DNA of 48,459 nt from a bacterium (GTDB taxonomy: Bacteria > Zhuqueibacterota > QNDG01 > DTFT01), in NCBI GenBank assembly GCA_016933415.1, contig JAFGAX010000070.1:1-48459 (forward strand). The letters run 5' to 3'. Below are positions 1 to 8,459 of this stretch, one piece after another. The translations under genes and the position numbers were made by a program. A model generated the notes under the pieces. The model did no database searches. It was not told the origin of the DNA and saw only the letters and a list, made by a program, of their open reading frames with translations. Position 1 is the first letter of the stretch. Each line of letters begins with the position of its first letter.

Positions 1-101
1 ACCCGGTCCGCGGGCCATCCGAAATACTCCGCCAGTCCGCCGCATACACCCGCGATCCAGCGGTCTCTGGAGCGCCTGAGGGTTTTATCCGGAACCGCCA
101 T
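1..101 (-). CDS. PspC-domain protein, N-terminal fragment
   Basis: Reading the minus strand from an ATG at 101 gives 33 codons running off the window edge, starting MAVPDKTLRRSRDRWIAGVC and continuing GGLAEYFGW. The pattern R(S)RDRxIAGVCGGLAEYFGW is the hallmark N-terminus of PspC domains, small membrane proteins linked to envelope stress in the Psp system. The reverse-complement AAAGGAGT lies 5 bases before the ATG and supports this start. The rest of the protein, including its membrane segment, is outside the window, so its partner domains are unknown. It lies downstream of the outer-membrane barrel gene on the same strand, 111 bases away, and may share its transcript. Confidence 0.8.
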   Translation of the reverse strand, partial: MAVPDKTLRRSRDRWIAGVCGGLAEYFGWPADR

Positions 102-212
102 CGGAACTCCTTTCTTGATCCAAAACAGACATCCTCCCGCTGAAAGCCCCGTCGACTCCGGAATCCTGACGCTGTCGATCCGGATCCGCATGGACAGGGG
201 GCTTCCGCGTGG

Positions 213-917
213 TCAGTCCTTTTCCCCCGAGATGGACCAGGATCGGCCGGGTTTCAGGTCGACCAGGACGCCGACCGCCAGCGACCAGTCGCCTGATCCG
301 GGGTCCGCGGGGAGGGACGTTTCGTACTCCGCGACAGCCGGATTTCCCAGTGAGTTCTCGTACGGATCCTCGCCCTTCACCTTGAGGCCGCTGAATCCGA
401 TTTTTCGCACGCGGCCGAAAACGATCCAGCGTTTTCCCAGCCGGAAATCGCATCCGGCCGTGAAATACTGGGCGAAGCCGGCGATGTCCGCCTCGATTTC
501 AGATTCAGTCACGGCCGTGCGGGTTTCGGCGGTCGCGGTGTAGCGGTAAATCCCAGCGCCCAGGCCGATGCAGGGCCTGAGACTGCTCAGGATCACGAGC
601 GGCCTGGATGCCAGCAATTCGATTTCAGCAGGAAAACCGGAGATTCGGGTTTCGGTCCTGTACCGTCCGCCCATCATGAGCGAATTCGTCTCGTAGAACC
701 GGCTGTTTGTGCCGTAACCCCCGGACAACTGGAGGAGGAGGTCATCGGACAGCCTGAATCGAACCAGACCGCATCCGTTCACCGGTGTCGGCGCGTTCGA
801 AAGGGCCACCCCGCCCTCGGGCCGGAATACGGCCGGTCCCAGAGAGACACCCAGCTGCTGGCCGAGGCAGGCGCCGCCGGCCGCCAGCCATGCCGTGAGC
901 ATCAGCGTTTTTTTCAT
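213..917 (-). CDS. Outer-membrane beta-barrel-like protein
   Basis: A 234-aa protein with a clear Sec signal peptide (MKKTLMLTAWLAAGGACLGQ). The rest alternates short hydrophobic and polar stretches (for example LVRFRLSDDLLLQLSGGYG and SLRPCIGLGAGIYRYTATAE), as expected of the transmembrane strands of a small OmpW/OmpA-like barrel. The last stretch, WSLAVGVLVDL, looks like a closing strand, but the protein continues about 15 residues past it instead of ending in an aromatic residue. The ATG at 917 was chosen over a longer upstream reading because GGAGG lies 5 bases before it and the signal peptide starts there. No specific family or ligand can be named. Role inferred: outer-membrane structural or porin-like protein. 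Confidence 0.6.
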   Translation of the reverse strand: MKKTLMLTAWLAAGGACLGQQLGVSLGPAVFRPEGGVALSNAPTPVNGCGLVRFRLSDDLLLQLSGGYGTNSRFYETNSLMMGGRYRTETRISGFPAEIELLASRPLVILSSLRPCIGLGAGIYRYTATAETRTAVTESEIEADIAGFAQYFTAGCDFRLGKRWIVFGRVRKIGFSGLKVKGEDPYENSLGNPAVAEYETSLPADPGSGDWSLAVGVLVDLKPGRSWSISGEKD

Positions 918-1264
918 GCAGTCCTCCGCGAGAGGTGGAATTGGCGAGGGGCCGGTTGAGGGCGCAGAGACAAGCCGAAGGCGCCGTACGGTACGGCCGG
1001 CGTTACCGGATCTGCGCCCGGAGCCTGAACAATGGATTATACGGATTTCATCAGGCCGGGTTCGGCTTAAACCGTGATTTTTCGCGGAGATCCAACGCGG
1101 CATGAGCCGTCCCGCCCGGTATTCCGGTCCGGAATAGAGCCTCTGTTCATCCAACATACGACCGCGGGGCTGGAAAGTCAAGGCGTTTTAAAAAGCGCTT
1201 GATTCTGTCAGCTGAATTGCATACAATTGATTGAAATCAATCATTCACCATTCCAAAAACCGGC
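918..1264. other. Divergent intergenic region before comM
   Basis: This 347-bp spacer separates the minus-strand barrel gene from comM. Besides the comM promoter described separately, a 7-bp inverted repeat (attgatt at 1226-1232, aatcaat at 1235-1241) overlaps the end of the -10 box and could be an operator. I see no convincing gene in the rest. Confidence 0.5.
1199..1227 (+). promoter_or_regulatory. Sigma-70-type promoter of comM
   Basis: TTGATT at 1199-1204, a 17-bp spacer and TACAAT at 1222-1227. Transcription would start near 1234, leaving a leader of about 30 bases. The leader shows no Shine-Dalgarno sequence before the comM ATG. Confidence 0.6.
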
Positions 1265-2806
1265 ATGTTTGCGAAAGTATTGAGCGCGGCAGTGCTGGGC
1301 ATCGAGGGCTACATCGTCCAGGTAGAAACCCATTTCGAGGGCGGATTGCCCGCTTTCGTGACCGTGGGGCTTCCGGACAGCGCAGTCAAGGAATCCAAGG
1401 AACGGGTGTGCGCGGCGATACGGAACGCCGGGTATTACCTGCCGAACAAGCGGATCACGGTGAACCTGGCGCCCGCCGACATCCGGAAGGAGGGGTCCGC
1501 CTATGATCTGCCCATGGCCATCGGCATACTCGCGGCCAGCGGGCAGATCGACCCGGAAAAACTGCGGGATACCGTTGTGCTGGGCGAGCTGGCGCTGGAC
1601 GGCCAGGTCCGTGCCATACGCGGCGGGCTTCCGATTTCGGTCGCGGTGCGCGACGCAGCCGTGCCGCGCATTCTGCTTCCGAAGCAAAACGCGAAAGAAG
1701 CCGCCATGGCCCTGGGGCTGGCCGTGCACCCGGTCGAGACCCTGCGGCAGGCCGTGGAAATCCTTGACGGGGAGGGAACCGACCCGCCCTTTACGGTCCC
1801 GGTGGAGGATGTCTTCGCCCGCGTCGCCTCCTACGGCGTTGATTTTCAGGACGTCAAGGGCCAGGAGCACGTCAAGCGCAGTCTCGAAGTCGCGGCCGCG
1901 GGCGGTCACAATGTGCTGATGATCGGTCCCCCGGGATCGGGAAAGACGATGCTGGCGAAGCGCATCCCGACCGTGCTTCCGGACCTGACGCTTGAGGAGG
2001 CGCTCGAAACCACCAAGATCCATTCGGTCGCGGGCCTTCTGCCCACGGACACCGCGCTCATCGCCACCCGGCCTTTCCGGTCGCCGCACCACACCATCTC
2101 GGACGCGGGTCTCATCGGCGGCGGCCACCTGCCCAGGCCCGGGGAGGTCAGCCTTGCCCACCATGGCGTCCTGTTTCTCGACGAACTCCCGGAATTCCGC
2201 AAGAACGTGCTCGAAGTCCTGCGCCAGCCCATGGAGGACGGCCGCGTCACCATTTCGCGCGCCGCGCTCACGGTCACGTACCCGGCCGTGTTCATGCTGG
2301 TCGCGGCCATGAATCCCTGTCCCTGCGGCCATTTCGGAAACCCCCTGCATTCATGCACGTGCACGGTCATGGACGTTCAGCGGTACCGCTCGCGCATCTC
2401 GGGACCCCTGCTCGACCGCATCGACATCCACGTCGAGGTGCCGGCCATCCCCTACCGGGAGCTGGCGGGACGCGCCACGGGAGAGACATCCGAAGCCGTG
2501 CGGCGACGGGTCATGACCGCGCGGCGCCTGCAGACCGAGCGTTTCAGGGGAAGGCCGGGCGTGTACTGCAACGCGCACATGACGCCGCGGGACATCCGGA
2601 AATACGGGGTCGTGGGTTCCGAATCCGACGTCCTGCTGGGCCGCGCGATCACGCGGCTGGGCCTGTCGGCCCGCGCCTATGACCGCATTCTGAAAGTGTC
2701 CCGGACGATCGCGGATCTGGATGCGTCCGAATCCATACGGCCGCAACACATTTCCGAAGCCATTCAATACCGGAGCCTTGACCGGGACTTCACGACCATG
2801 GTCTGA
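1265..2806 (+). CDS. comM: YifB/ComM family Mg-chelatase-like AAA+ ATPase
   Basis: 513 aa, the usual length for the family. The N-terminal ChlI-like domain (about residues 20-140, [15 protein letters not shown]) is followed by a Walker A motif GPPGSGKT at 221-228, a Walker B region ([10 protein letters not shown], near 302) and the C-terminal Mg-chelatase domain with the Cys cluster NPCPCGHFG. In naturally competent bacteria ComM is a hexameric helicase that promotes branch migration during integration of incoming DNA; in others the role is less clear. The ATG at 1265 has no ribosome site but gives the canonical family start [16 protein letters not shown]. No other competence gene lies nearby. 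Confidence 0.93.
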   Translation: MFAKVLSAAVLGIEGYIVQVETHFEGGLPAFVTVGLPDSAVKESKERVCAAIRNAGYYLPNKRITVNLAPADIRKEGSAYDLPMAIGILAASGQIDPEKLRDTVVLGELALDGQVRAIRGGLPISVAVRDAAVPRILLPKQNAKEAAMALGLAVHPVETLRQAVEILDGEGTDPPFTVPVEDVFARVASYGVDFQDVKGQEHVKRSLEVAAAGGHNVLMIGPPGSGKTMLAKRIPTVLPDLTLEEALETTKIHSVAGLLPTDTALIATRPFRSPHHTISDAGLIGGGHLPRPGEVSLAHHGVLFLDELPEFRKNVLEVLRQPMEDGRVTISRAALTVTYPAVFMLVAAMNPCPCGHFGNPLHSCTCTVMDVQRYRSRISGPLLDRIDIHVEVPAIPYRELAGRATGETSEAVRRRVMTARRLQTERFRGRPGVYCNAHMTPRDIRKYGVVGSESDVLLGRAITRLGLSARAYDRILKVSRTIADLDASESIRPQHISEAIQYRSLDRDFTTMV

Positions 2807-2900
2807 TCCGGCCGTCGCGTGCCGTCCGGATGCATCAGGCATCCGCCGGCTCCAAAAATCCGTCCGGCCGGCGAATCGGTTCCATCTGAAGGAAGAAGAC

Positions 2901-3272
2901 ATGCCCGAATCCATGCTTTCCGTCGCGGACCGGGGCGGGGTGACCGTCGCCACGGTGAAATGCCGCAAGCTGTACCAGCAGGCCGTGCCGGCCTTTCGCG
3001 CGGAAATGCTCGGCCTTGTCGAACAGGGATGCCGGTCCATGCTGGTCGACCTCAGCGGCGTGGACGTGATGAACAGTTCCGCCCTGGGCGTCGTCATCCT
3101 GACCTACGACCGGGTGACCAAGGAAGGCGGACGCTTCGCCGTGGCCGGGCTGGGCGCCATTCTCAAGGAACTTTTCGAACGCATGCACCTGGGGGAGTTG
3201 TTTCCGCTGGCGGGGGATGTGGAGGAGGGAGTCGCGGCGCTGAACGGGCAAGAAAATATCCCTGCCCAATAG
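2901..3272 (+). CDS. STAS-domain anti-anti-sigma factor
   Basis: A 123-aa single-domain STAS protein of the SpoIIAA/RsbV type. The core VDLSGVDVMNSSALGVVIL carries the Ser pair that partner anti-sigma kinases phosphorylate, and the helix-strand order fits a complete domain. Proteins of this family bind and sequester a serine-kinase anti-sigma factor when unphosphorylated. The ATG at 2901 follows GGAAGAAG at 2891-2898 and gives a compact domain; reading further upstream would overlap comM. No RsbW-like kinase is visible in the window, so the partner must be elsewhere. A second STAS protein is at 11188. Confidence 0.85.
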   Translation: MPESMLSVADRGGVTVATVKCRKLYQQAVPAFRAEMLGLVEQGCRSMLVDLSGVDVMNSSALGVVILTYDRVTKEGGRFAVAGLGAILKELFERMHLGELFPLAGDVEEGVAALNGQENIPAQ

Positions 3273-3277
3273 CATGG

Positions 3278-3402
3278 CTATAAAGAACCGTGGGTCACAC
3301 GGTGGGTGCCCCCCTGACGTTTTTTACTTCCACTCGATGGAGGCCTGTAATACGCGTCCAGAGTCGGGCTCCCTGTCTCTCTGATTTGAAGGTTCTTTAT
3401 AG
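3278..3402 (+). ncRNA. Candidate structured RNA (6S-like architecture)
   Basis: A perfect 12-bp inverted repeat (ctataaagaacc, 3278-3289; ggttctttatag, 3391-3402) closes a 125-base segment without a credible gene. Inside, gggtgccc (from 3304) can pair with gggctccc (from 3365) with one mismatch, tgacg with cgtc further in, ttac with gtaa, and cttcca with tggagg around a short loop. A separate small hairpin ccgtg/cacgg (3288-3302) can form in the 5' half. One long rod with an unpaired central region is the architecture of 6S RNA, and CCCCTGA also resembles a 6S segment. It is shorter than typical 6S RNA (about 180 nt), and no terminator T-run follows. Strand is assumed. It may instead be the remnant of a mobile element end. 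Confidence 0.35.
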
Positions 3403-3534
3403 ATGTGGCTGCTACTGGAGCAGGGATCAACACTCCTGTTGCACGGCATCAATTTCCTGAAATTAATCGTGAATGTCAAGTGAAAACGGACGGGCCGGAA
3501 CAAACGGTTCCGTGTTTCGGAAAAGGAGGCGGAG

Positions 3535-4974
3535 TTGAAGGCATGGCAATGGAGTTCGACGATACTGTTCGTTTTGTCCGTGGCCGGGGCGCCGGCCCGG
3601 GATGTCCCGAAGTCCGCCGCAGTGCTCCGCGTCTTTCAGACCGCCAAGGACACACCGGACCGTCTGGCGGAGAAGGCATCGCTTTCATTCGAATCCGTGC
3701 CGGCCGACGCGTTTTTCGACAACCGCATCACCTCGGTCTGGGTGGAGCCGGCGCGGACGTATCAGACCGTCGAGGGCTTCGGCGGCGCCTTCACCGAGTC
3801 CGCGGCCGTAACCTTCTACAAGCTCAGCCCGGCGAAGCGCGCGGCCGTGCTCGATGCGTATTTTGATCCCGTCCGCGGGAACGCGTACACGCTCTGCCGC
3901 ACGCACATCAACAGCTGTGATTTCTCGACCGGAAACTACGCGTACGCCGAGACACCCGGCGATTCCGGGCTGAAGAAATTCACCATCGAAAGGGACCGGA
4001 AGGCGCTGATTCCCCTGATCCGCGAGGCGTTCCGCACGGCCGGCGGTCCGCTCAAGCTGTTCGCCTCTCCGTGGAGCCCGCCGGCCTGGATGAAAACCAA
4101 CGGGAAGATGAACAACGGCGGCAAGCTGAAGCCGGAATGCCGCGGGGTCTGGGCGGAATACTTCGTCCGCTTCATCCGCGAATACGCGAAAGAGGGGATC
4201 CCGATCTGGGGCCTGACACCGCAGAACGAGCCGGAGGCCACCCAGACCTGGGATTCCTGCGTATTTACGGCAGGGGAACAGCGCGACTTCATCCGCGACC
4301 ACCTGGGACCCGCGCTCGAGCGGGCCGGGCTGTTCAGCGTCAAGGTGATCGGGTACGACCATAACCGGAACCGCCTGCCCGAATGGGCGGAAACCATCCT
4401 GTCCGACCCGGACGCCCGTCGGTACGTGTGGGGCATGGGATTTCACTGGTACGTCAGCGATAATTTCGACAATGTGCGGCTGGCGCACGAAATGTTTCCG
4501 GACAAAGCCCTGTTGTTCACCGAGGGGTGCCTCGGGCCCTATGACGCAACGAAACTGGACGACTGGAGCAAGGGCGAAGCCTACGGCAAATCCATACTCG
4601 CGGACCTGAACCGCTGGACCGTGGGCTGGGTGGACTGGAACATCCTGCTCGACGAGACCGGAGGCCCGAATCACGTGGGTAATTTCTGCTTCGCGCCGAT
4701 TCACGCGGATACGCGGACCGACAGCCTGCATTTCATGAATTCCTATCACTACATCGGCCATTTCTCCAGGTTCATCAAACCGGGCGCGGTGCGAATCGCG
4801 TCCGCCGCTTCCGTGGACGAGCTGGAAACCACGGCGTTCCGGAATCCGGACGGTTCCCTGGCGCTCGTGGTCCTGAATCGGACCGGCGAAGCGGTTCCCT
4901 ATGCGGTCAGGCTGGGGGAAAGGTCCGCGAAAACAGAGAGCCCGGCGCATTCGATACGGACGTATGTCTTTTAA
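3535..4974 (+). CDS. Secreted GH30 family glycosidase
   Basis: 479 aa with a short signal peptide (MKAWQWSSTILFVLSVAGAP). The sequence is that of glycoside hydrolase family 30 (glucosylceramidase / beta-1,6-glucanase type): VEGFGGAFTESAA near residue 80, SPWSPPAWMKTN near 180, the acid/base glutamate in PQNEPE (E232) and the nucleophile in LLFTEG (E330). The C-terminal 80 residues form the usual small beta domain. Family members cleave beta-linked glucosides or xylans by a retaining mechanism; the exact substrate cannot be read from the sequence. The start is a TTG, chosen because AAGGAGG lies at 3523-3529, 5 bases before it. The gene stands alone, followed by a terminator at 5061. Confidence 0.88.
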   Translation: MKAWQWSSTILFVLSVAGAPARDVPKSAAVLRVFQTAKDTPDRLAEKASLSFESVPADAFFDNRITSVWVEPARTYQTVEGFGGAFTESAAVTFYKLSPAKRAAVLDAYFDPVRGNAYTLCRTHINSCDFSTGNYAYAETPGDSGLKKFTIERDRKALIPLIREAFRTAGGPLKLFASPWSPPAWMKTNGKMNNGGKLKPECRGVWAEYFVRFIREYAKEGIPIWGLTPQNEPEATQTWDSCVFTAGEQRDFIRDHLGPALERAGLFSVKVIGYDHNRNRLPEWAETILSDPDARRYVWGMGFHWYVSDNFDNVRLAHEMFPDKALLFTEGCLGPYDATKLDDWSKGEAYGKSILADLNRWTVGWVDWNILLDETGGPNHVGNFCFAPIHADTRTDSLHFMNSYHYIGHFSRFIKPGAVRIASAASVDELETTAFRNPDGSLALVVLNRTGEAVPYAVRLGERSAKTESPAHSIRTYVF

Positions 4975-5327
4975 GATGCAAAGCGCACAGGGCGACGCTC
5001 ATGACGCAAAGCGCACAGCGCAAAGCGTACAAGGCGAAGCGCGTGGCGGATAACAGGAGGAAGACGGGAACCCTCTAAAAGAATGTTCCCGTCTTTCTCT
5101 GGAATGGGTCGTGAACCAGTTCGGGAAGCCTGAAAACCGGACCCAGCCGCTTCCCGGAAAGCCATGGGATATGACGAAGGCAGACCAATCCAAATCATAT
5201 CATATTGATATTAATGCCGTTAATACGGTTTAAGTTTCAATTCTCCGCCTCTTTTCCGGTCGATTTTCATATACTTTTTTCAAAAAATTACGTACATTCA
5301 AACAGACGGGGGAATAGGAGCGTATCT
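4975..5327. other. Intergenic region with short repeats before nfeD
   Basis: 353 bp. Just after the GH30 stop, gcaaagcgcacag occurs twice (about 4978 and 5005), followed by degenerate copies of the same word (caaagcgtacaagg), probably a decayed tandem repeat. Then comes the terminator at 5061-5095. The last 130 bases are AT-rich and probably hold the nfeD promoter, but I cannot pick a convincing -35/-10 pair. Confidence 0.5.
5061..5097 (+). terminator. Hairpin terminator after the GH30 gene
   Basis: A perfect 11-bp stem (aagacgggaac, 5061-5071; gttcccgtctt, 5085-5095) with a 13-base loop. The T-run is weak (TCTTTCTCT). A closely similar hairpin follows the sigma-factor gene at 36381, so this is one of a repeated terminator family. 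Confidence 0.6.
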
Positions 5328-6632
5328 ATGAGATTATTAAAGCATTCTGAGGTCTTCAGGGGGTTCCTGACGGCTTTATTCCTGCTCGGCGCAACCGGGC
5401 TGGGAACCGCGAATACCGTGGAAGTTCTGAAAATCGAAGGCGCGATCACGCCCGTGACCGCAAAATACATAGATGAGGCCATCCGCCTGGCCGAAGACAA
5501 CCAGGCCGAGTGCCTGATCATCCAGATGGACACGCCGGGCGGTCTCATGGAAGCCACCTGGAAAATCGATAAATCCATTCTCGCCTCCCTGGTGCCCGTC
5601 ATCGTGTACATCTCTCCCAGCGGAGGCAGGGCCGCCTCAGCCGGTGTCTACATCTCATACGCCAGCCACCTCATCGCCATGGCGCCTTCCACGCATCTGG
5701 GATCCGCGCATCCGGTCGCCATGGGCGGGCAGGACTCCTCGAAGACCATGATGGAGAAGATCACCAACGACGCGGTGGCCCATATCAAGGGTCTGGCCGA
5801 GAAGCGGGGCCGGAACGGCCAATGGGCCGAGCAGGCGGTGCGCGAAAGCGTCTCCATCACCGAAACCGAGGCGGTCTCGAAGAAAGTCGCGGAACTCATC
5901 GCCAAGGACCTCGGCGATCTGCTGGACCAGCTGGACGGACGGACGATCAGGCTCGACAGCGGCGCAGAAAAGACGCTTCAGACAGCGGAGGCCCGGATCC
6001 GGCACTCCGCCATGGACTGGCGCTACCGAATCCTCGACAAGATATCCGATCCCAACATCGCCTATATCCTGATGATGCTCGGCATTTACGGCCTGTTTTT
6101 CGAACTGTCCAATCCGGGCGCCATTCTGCCCGGCGTGATCGGCGGCATTTTTCTGATCCTCGCGTTTTTCGCCCTGCAGGTGCTCACGGTGAATGCATCG
6201 GGTGTTCTGCTCATTCTTCTCGCCATTCTCTTTTTCATCATCGAAGTGAAGATCAACAGCCATGGATTGCTGGCGATTGGAGGAATTGTGGCCATGTTTC
6301 TGGGATCGCTCATGCTGTTCAAGTCCCCGGAAATGCGGGTTTCATTGAGCATCATTGTCACCGCCGTCCTCTGCTCGGCCCTGTTTTTCCTTTTCGCACT
6401 GGCGCTGGCGGCCCGGGCGCACCGGCTGAAAATCACCACCGGCGGAGAGGGTCTGGTCGGCGAGACCGGAACGGTCGTGGATGCCATACGCGGCGAGGGC
6501 AAGATTTCCGTGCACGGGGAAATCTGGGCGGCCCGCAGCGGAAAACCGGTCAAGAAAGGCGAAAAGGTGATCGTCCGGTCGGTCGACGGACTTATTCTGG
6601 AAGTGTCTCCGGTCGAGAGCCGGGGGAAGTGA
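5328..6632 (+). CDS. nfeD: NfeD-family membrane serine protease (long form)
   Basis: 434 aa. A signal/membrane segment ([14 protein letters not shown]) leads into a ClpP-like domain (about residues 30-240) with [11 protein letters not shown] and the protease core [14 protein letters not shown], whose second Ser is the family's nucleophile. Four or more membrane helices follow (about 250-365), then a C-terminal OB-fold NfeD domain (about 370-430: [21 protein letters not shown]). Long-form NfeD proteases cleave the C-terminal tail of their slipin partner; the slipin gene lies 109 bp downstream, matching the conserved pair. The ATG at 5328 was chosen because it starts the signal segment and AGGAG lies 8 bases before it; an in-frame start at 5205 lies in AT-rich leader and is unlikely. 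Confidence 0.9.
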   Translation: MRLLKHSEVFRGFLTALFLLGATGLGTANTVEVLKIEGAITPVTAKYIDEAIRLAEDNQAECLIIQMDTPGGLMEATWKIDKSILASLVPVIVYISPSGGRAASAGVYISYASHLIAMAPSTHLGSAHPVAMGGQDSSKTMMEKITNDAVAHIKGLAEKRGRNGQWAEQAVRESVSITETEAVSKKVAELIAKDLGDLLDQLDGRTIRLDSGAEKTLQTAEARIRHSAMDWRYRILDKISDPNIAYILMMLGIYGLFFELSNPGAILPGVIGGIFLILAFFALQVLTVNASGVLLILLAILFFIIEVKINSHGLLAIGGIVAMFLGSLMLFKSPEMRVSLSIIVTAVLCSALFFLFALALAARAHRLKITTGGEGLVGETGTVVDAIRGEGKISVHGEIWAARSGKPVKKGEKVIVRSVDGLILEVSPVESRGK

Positions 6633-6741
6633 TTTTCCGCGTAACTCCGTCCGTTCACACGGTTCCCGCCGCGGCTTAAACGGGGAATCCGAAAGCCGCG
6701 GAAGGGAGTCTTCATCACACACCCATGTATGGGAGGTTGTC

Positions 6742-7500
6742 ATGTCCACTTCATTGGTTGTTGTGCTCTTTTTCGTTTTCTTCCTTCTGGCCAACTCCAT
6801 CCGCATCCTGCGGGAATACGAGCGGGGCGTCATTTTCCGCCTGGGGCGTCTGATCAAGGCCAAGGGCCCGGGACTGATTCTCCTGATTCCGGTCGTCGAC
6901 AAGATGGTCAAGGTCAGCTTGCGCACCATTCCCATGGAAGTGCCCGCGCAGGATGTGATCTCGAAGGACAACATCTCCGTCAAGGTGAATGCCGTGGTGT
7001 ACTTCCGCGTGATCGACGCAAACAAGGCCGTCACCGACGTGCAGGACTACCTGTACGCCACATCCCAGCTCGCGCAGACAACGCTCCGGTCCACACTCGG
7101 CCAGTTCGAGCTCGACCAGCTTCTGTCGGAACGCGAGACCATCAATGAAAAGCTCCAGGACATACTCGACAAGCACACGGGGCCCTGGGGCATCAAGGTG
7201 GCCCTGGTGGAGGTCAAGAATATCGATCTTCCGGACGAGATGAAGCGGGCCATCGCGCGGCAGGCCGAGGCCGAGCGCGAACGCCGGGCCAAGGTCATTC
7301 ACGCGGACGGAGAATTCCAGGCGTCGCAGAAGCTGGCGGACGCGGCTCATATCCTCGGCAAGGAACCGACGTCCATGCAGCTTCGCTTCCTCCAGACCCT
7401 CGTGGAGATCGCGGCGGAGAACAATTCGACCACTTTGTTCCCGATTCCGATCGATCTGTTCAAGCCTTTCCTGGAAAAAGCGGTGGAATCGAAAAAATAA
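6742..7500 (+). CDS. Slipin (SPFH/stomatin-like membrane protein)
   Basis: 252 aa. An N-terminal hydrophobic anchor ([16 protein letters not shown]) is followed by the SPFH/band 7 domain ([21 protein letters not shown] through about residue 190). The helical C-terminal part ([18 protein letters not shown]) is the oligomerisation region typical of slipins. These proteins form ring-like membrane microdomain scaffolds. Pairing with NfeD immediately upstream is a classic conserved operon and supports the identification. The ATG follows GGGAGG with a good spacing. Its C-terminus ends in the hydrophobic [17 protein letters not shown]; such a segment is what the archaeal NfeD homologue cuts. Confidence 0.92.
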   Translation: MSTSLVVVLFFVFFLLANSIRILREYERGVIFRLGRLIKAKGPGLILLIPVVDKMVKVSLRTIPMEVPAQDVISKDNISVKVNAVVYFRVIDANKAVTDVQDYLYATSQLAQTTLRSTLGQFELDQLLSERETINEKLQDILDKHTGPWGIKVALVEVKNIDLPDEMKRAIARQAEAERERRAKVIHADGEFQASQKLADAAHILGKEPTSMQLRFLQTLVEIAAENNSTTLFPIPIDLFKPFLEKAVESKK

Positions 7501-7624
7501 GCGTCCTCCGCCGGCCGGAAGGCGAACAGCGGTAGGACGGGATCCCCGTCCCCGCCGCATCAAATGGATCCGTCCGGCCGGATGGAACGGAATTGAGCGT
7601 TGAAGCGAAAAAACAAAGGGAAGC

Positions 7625-7987
7625 ATGGATAACCGAATCAAAACGGGCCTCTGGCCGCGGGTGAAATCGGCCGCGGGCTGGGGCCTCTTTCTGGGCATCT
7701 GCGACTATGTGGTGGCCTGGAGCATCACGAACGACATCACCGCATGGGCGGTGCGCGCCGTCGTGCTCGTCCAGACCCTCATGGGCGCTGCGATCGGAGC
7801 GGAGAAATGGTCCGCGTCCTGGTGGGTGAAAGGCCTCGTGTTCGGGCTCGGGTTCAATATCCCGCTGGCCGCGGGACTGGCCCTGCTCGGCGGGGGTTGG
7901 GGGAAAACCCTGGCCGTGTGGATCCCGATAACGGGCGCGGCCATCGGTCTGTTCACGGAATGGATCATGAACAGGAACAGGCCGTGA
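7625..7987 (+). CDS. Small four-helix membrane protein, unknown function
   Basis: 120 aa, almost entirely hydrophobic, with four probable membrane helices at about residues 18-35, 40-58, 66-89 and 92-113. The sequence is not one I recognise. Its stop overlaps the start of the FMN-binding protein gene (TGATG), so the two are translationally coupled. An integral membrane partner next to an exported flavoprotein would fit an electron-transfer role, but this is inference from position only. AAAGGGAAGC precedes the ATG. Confidence 0.7.
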   Translation: MDNRIKTGLWPRVKSAAGWGLFLGICDYVVAWSITNDITAWAVRAVVLVQTLMGAAIGAEKWSASWWVKGLVFGLGFNIPLAAGLALLGGGWGKTLAVWIPITGAAIGLFTEWIMNRNRP

Positions 7988-8391
7988 TGAGAATCCTTAA
8001 AACAGCGGCGCTAAGCTTCTGTCTTGTGACGGCCGTGAACCTGCGGACCGTCGGGTCCGTCAAAGCAGTCACCGGCACCGGCGCGGTCCCGGCCGCGTCC
8101 AGCCTGAACCTCAGGGACGGGATATACAAGGCCGAGAGCCCGGGCTGGACCGGCATGGCTGTGGCCGTGCATGTCGAAGACGGCAGGCTGGCCTGCGTCG
8201 AGGTCCTGAAGGCAAAGGGCACACCCCGGTATTATAACCGCGTCGTGCGTCGCCTGCCCGTTCTGATGAAGGAAAAGGGATCCCCTGAAGTCGACGGCAT
8301 CACCGGAGCCACGCTGTCCTGCAACAGTCTGAAGGAGGCGGTGCGGGCCGCGCTGAATCAGGCCCGGCCCGACACCCTGCCGTCCCGGTAG
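7987..8391 (+). CDS. Exported FMN-binding domain protein
   Basis: 134 aa: a signal peptide (about residues 1-27) and a single FMN_bind domain. The conserved DGITGATLSCNSLKEAV near the end contains the [S/T]GAT motif whose Thr receives covalently bound FMN in NqrC, RnfG and related proteins. The modification is made by ApbE flavin transferase, encoded in this window at 12781. The short single-domain form resembles proteins used in extracytoplasmic flavin electron-transfer chains. Coupled by a 1-base overlap to the membrane protein upstream; AmmeMemoRadiSam genes follow. Confidence 0.85.
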   Translation: MRILKTAALSFCLVTAVNLRTVGSVKAVTGTGAVPAASSLNLRDGIYKAESPGWTGMAVAVHVEDGRLACVEVLKAKGTPRYYNRVVRRLPVLMKEKGSPEVDGITGATLSCNSLKEAVRAALNQARPDTLPSR

Positions 8392-8459
8392 GTTCCCGTG
8401 CGTTCCCGAATTCAAATTCCCCGGGCGGTGTACGCCGCGCGGGAAAAAGGGCGGCGCGG

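Noticed and set aside
3278-3402. Inverted repeat as insertion-sequence ends
   Set aside because: Only 113 bases lie between the arms, no transposase remains and no target duplication is seen; a structured RNA explains the nested stems better.
3405-3866. Frame of 153 codons starting with AATGAGINTPVARHQFPEIN
   Set aside because: The first part looks vaguely like a transposase tail, but the rest is a shadow of the GH30 gene and I could not support a TnpB remnant.
4978-5040. CRISPR or origin iterons in gcaaagcgcacag repeats
   Set aside because: Too few and too degenerate, with no replication gene or AT-rich unwinding box next to them.
5205-5327. N-terminal extension of NfeD from an ATG at 5205
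   Set aside because: The segment is AT-rich leader; the signal peptide and ribosome site fix the start at 5328.
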